Assembly (NCBI RefSeq): GCF_036711975.1 | Contig: NC_091973.1 | Span: 16,058,001 to 16,122,000, forward strand | Direction of reading: 5' to 3' | Source of the DNA: Onthophagus taurus | Taxonomy: Eukaryota > Arthropoda > Insecta > Coleoptera > Scarabaeidae | Length of the DNA: 64,000 bases | Program-made: the position numbers and the translations under genes | Shown: positions 62,782 through 64,000 of the stretch, piece by piece | Numbering within the stretch: the stretch's first letter is position 1 | Layout of the letters: every line of letters begins with the position of its first letter | The notes under the pieces: generated by a model | What the model was told of the DNA's origin: nothing | What the model saw: the letters and a program-made list of their open reading frames with translations, nothing else | The model's database searches: none

Positions 62782-64000
62782 ATGGCGACCGCTCGTGAAA
62801 TTGACTTAAACCCGATTTTCGAACGGCAAAATGACATTCACGGGTTAATTTCTCGGACAATAGATAATTTGAAAAAGCTCGCGATCGCTAAACGTACTCG
62901 CGGAAACATTCAAAGTCGTTTAGAACGACTTGAGACTAATTGGGATGAGTTTAATAATGCTCATAAATAATTAATTCAGTATCGCGACAAGTATTCGGAT
63001 AGGATATATTTCACCGAGGACATTTTTTCTGAATGTGAGGAAGCTTATTTCGATGCTAAGGGGACATTGCTTGATTTGTTAAATCCTCTTCCGCTGTCTC
63101 CGACCCCGGAAGTTGATACAAAACTAGTTTCAAACGTCAGTCATTCGTCATCGCGTTCGCGTCATTTACCGAAATTTGATCTTCCAACTTTCGACGGTAA
63201 ATACGCCAATTGGGCTCAATGTCAGGACTTGTGTTCTACGATGGTCAATGACAATGAAGACCTTACCGATGTCGAACGTCTTCAATATTTAAAAATGAGT
63301 TTGACCGGTGAACCCGCTCAGTTATTAAAAAACATTTCTGTTACCGGTGATAACTTTTCAAGATCGTGGCAAATATTGATTGACCGGTATGAAAATCGAC
63401 GGTTATTAATTGAGACTCAATTATCGATTTTATTTTCCGCGCGTGCCGTAAAGAGTGATTCTTCTAGCGAACTTAAACGTCTTGTCGGGGAAATTAAAGA
63501 AGCTTTCCGTGCCTTAAAAGTATTGAAGTGTCCGATTCAGCATTGGGACTATATTCTCGTATATTTAATTGTACGAAAATTAGATACAGACGCCGTTAAA
63601 GAATGGGAGAGATCGATTGGAAATCATCGCGATCCGTCAACGTTCGATGAGCTTGAGGACTTTCTGATGAACCGTATTCACACCTTGGAAGCTGTCGAAA
63701 GTCTTCAATCTAGCCGTAAAGTGCATTCCATTTCAACGGATTCTAAAGTCTCTAGTGTAAAAGCTCATAATGCTTCTTCTCCTGTAAATGGTTGTGTTAT
63801 GTGCAACTCAGCGCATTACATTTCATCATGTCCGGCTTACCTTTCAAAAAGCCCGGCAGAACGGCAGGATTTTGTGATATCCCGAAAATTATGCTTCAAT
63901 TGTCTTGGTTCACACACCGTCAACAAATGTCGCGTTTCTAAACGATGTCGTGTTTGTCGCAAATCTCACCATACGTCTCTTCACGACGCGCCACTACGCT
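62782..64000 (+). pseudogene. Pao gag, copy 3 (cut by window end)
   Basis: The ATG at 62,782 opens MATAREIDLNPIFERQND. An in-frame TAA at 62,968 replaces a residue that is Q in the related copy (HKQLI), one substitution from CAA. Otherwise the frame is open to the window edge: FTEDIFSECEEAYF, LPKFDLPTFDGKYANWAQ, LQYLKMSLTGEPAQLLKNI, LKCPIQHWDYILVYLIVRKL, and knuckles CVMCNSAHYISSC, CFNCLGSHTVNKC, CRVCRKSHHTSLH. It is closely related to copy 2 in sequence and layout. Protease and pol lie beyond the window. Confidence 0.87.

Overview
This window looks like a transposon graveyard from an arthropod nuclear genome, most likely an insect. The DNA is AT-rich. Every coding region I can identify belongs to a mobile element: BEL/Pao, Ty3/gypsy, jockey/CR1-like and R1-like LINEs, Penelope-like elements, piggyBac, Tc1, Tc5, pogo, DUF4817 mariner, hAT, CACTA and ISL2EU. 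There is no operon structure, no rRNA or tRNA that I recognise, and no convincing host gene. The species cannot be named from this sequence alone.

Layout, left to right. 1-1.6 kb: AT-rich and unassigned. 1.6-6.4 kb: a decayed piggyBac transposase (minus strand), split by an almost intact Tc5-like transposon (1690-5070; about 640-bp inverted termini; TAA target duplication). 6.4-10.44 kb: an R1-like reverse-transcriptase scrap, then a broken Pao element, itself split by an LTR-like insertion (7655-9916) that carries a 362-bp MITE. 10,445-25,582: one minus-strand Ty3/gypsy insertion (CCTT on both sides) holding a stack of later insertions. An LTR-like element sits at 10,921-12,607. An ISL2EU element (15,252-25,285) is inserted in its LTR. 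A LINE (about 15.55-21.93 kb) is inserted in the ISL2EU. A 2155-bp solo gypsy LTR (17,350-19,504) is inserted in the LINE. 25.6-29.2 kb: an inverted duplication surrounding a dead mariner and a 670-bp palindromic element. 30.2-31.8 kb: a second dead piggyBac. 31.9-41.4 kb: an LTR-like fragment split by a pogo-like element, which was invaded by Tc1 copies (themselves hit by a 249-bp MITE) and by a 6018-bp foldback element. 41.4-45.2 kb: a CACTA-like element. 45.2-51.8 kb: retroelement fragments, Penelope-like elements, and a hAT gene split by one of them. 51.9-55.7 kb: LINE, BEL gag and an odd C-rich stretch. 55.7-62.3 kb: a nearly full-length Pao element (minus). 62.3-64.0 kb: the 5' end of another Pao element (plus), cut by the window edge.

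Most notable items. (1) A foldback transposon (34,806-40,823, 9-bp duplication ACTTCGCGG). Its two arms are tandem arrays of an exact 172-bp unit (13 and 10 units), and its loop carries a spliced 188-codon gene with SGNH-hydrolase blocks. (2) A 38-bp minisatellite in the leader of the gypsy LTR; each unit can form a hairpin whose stem bases change in pairs between units. (3) In the solo LTR, seven 20-bp repeats begin at the predicted transcription start, so the initiator itself has been multiplied. (4) A hammerhead-ribozyme core in a Penelope-like element. Relative ages follow from the nesting. Coordinates of termini with target duplications were read base by base; borders of decayed fragments are approximate.
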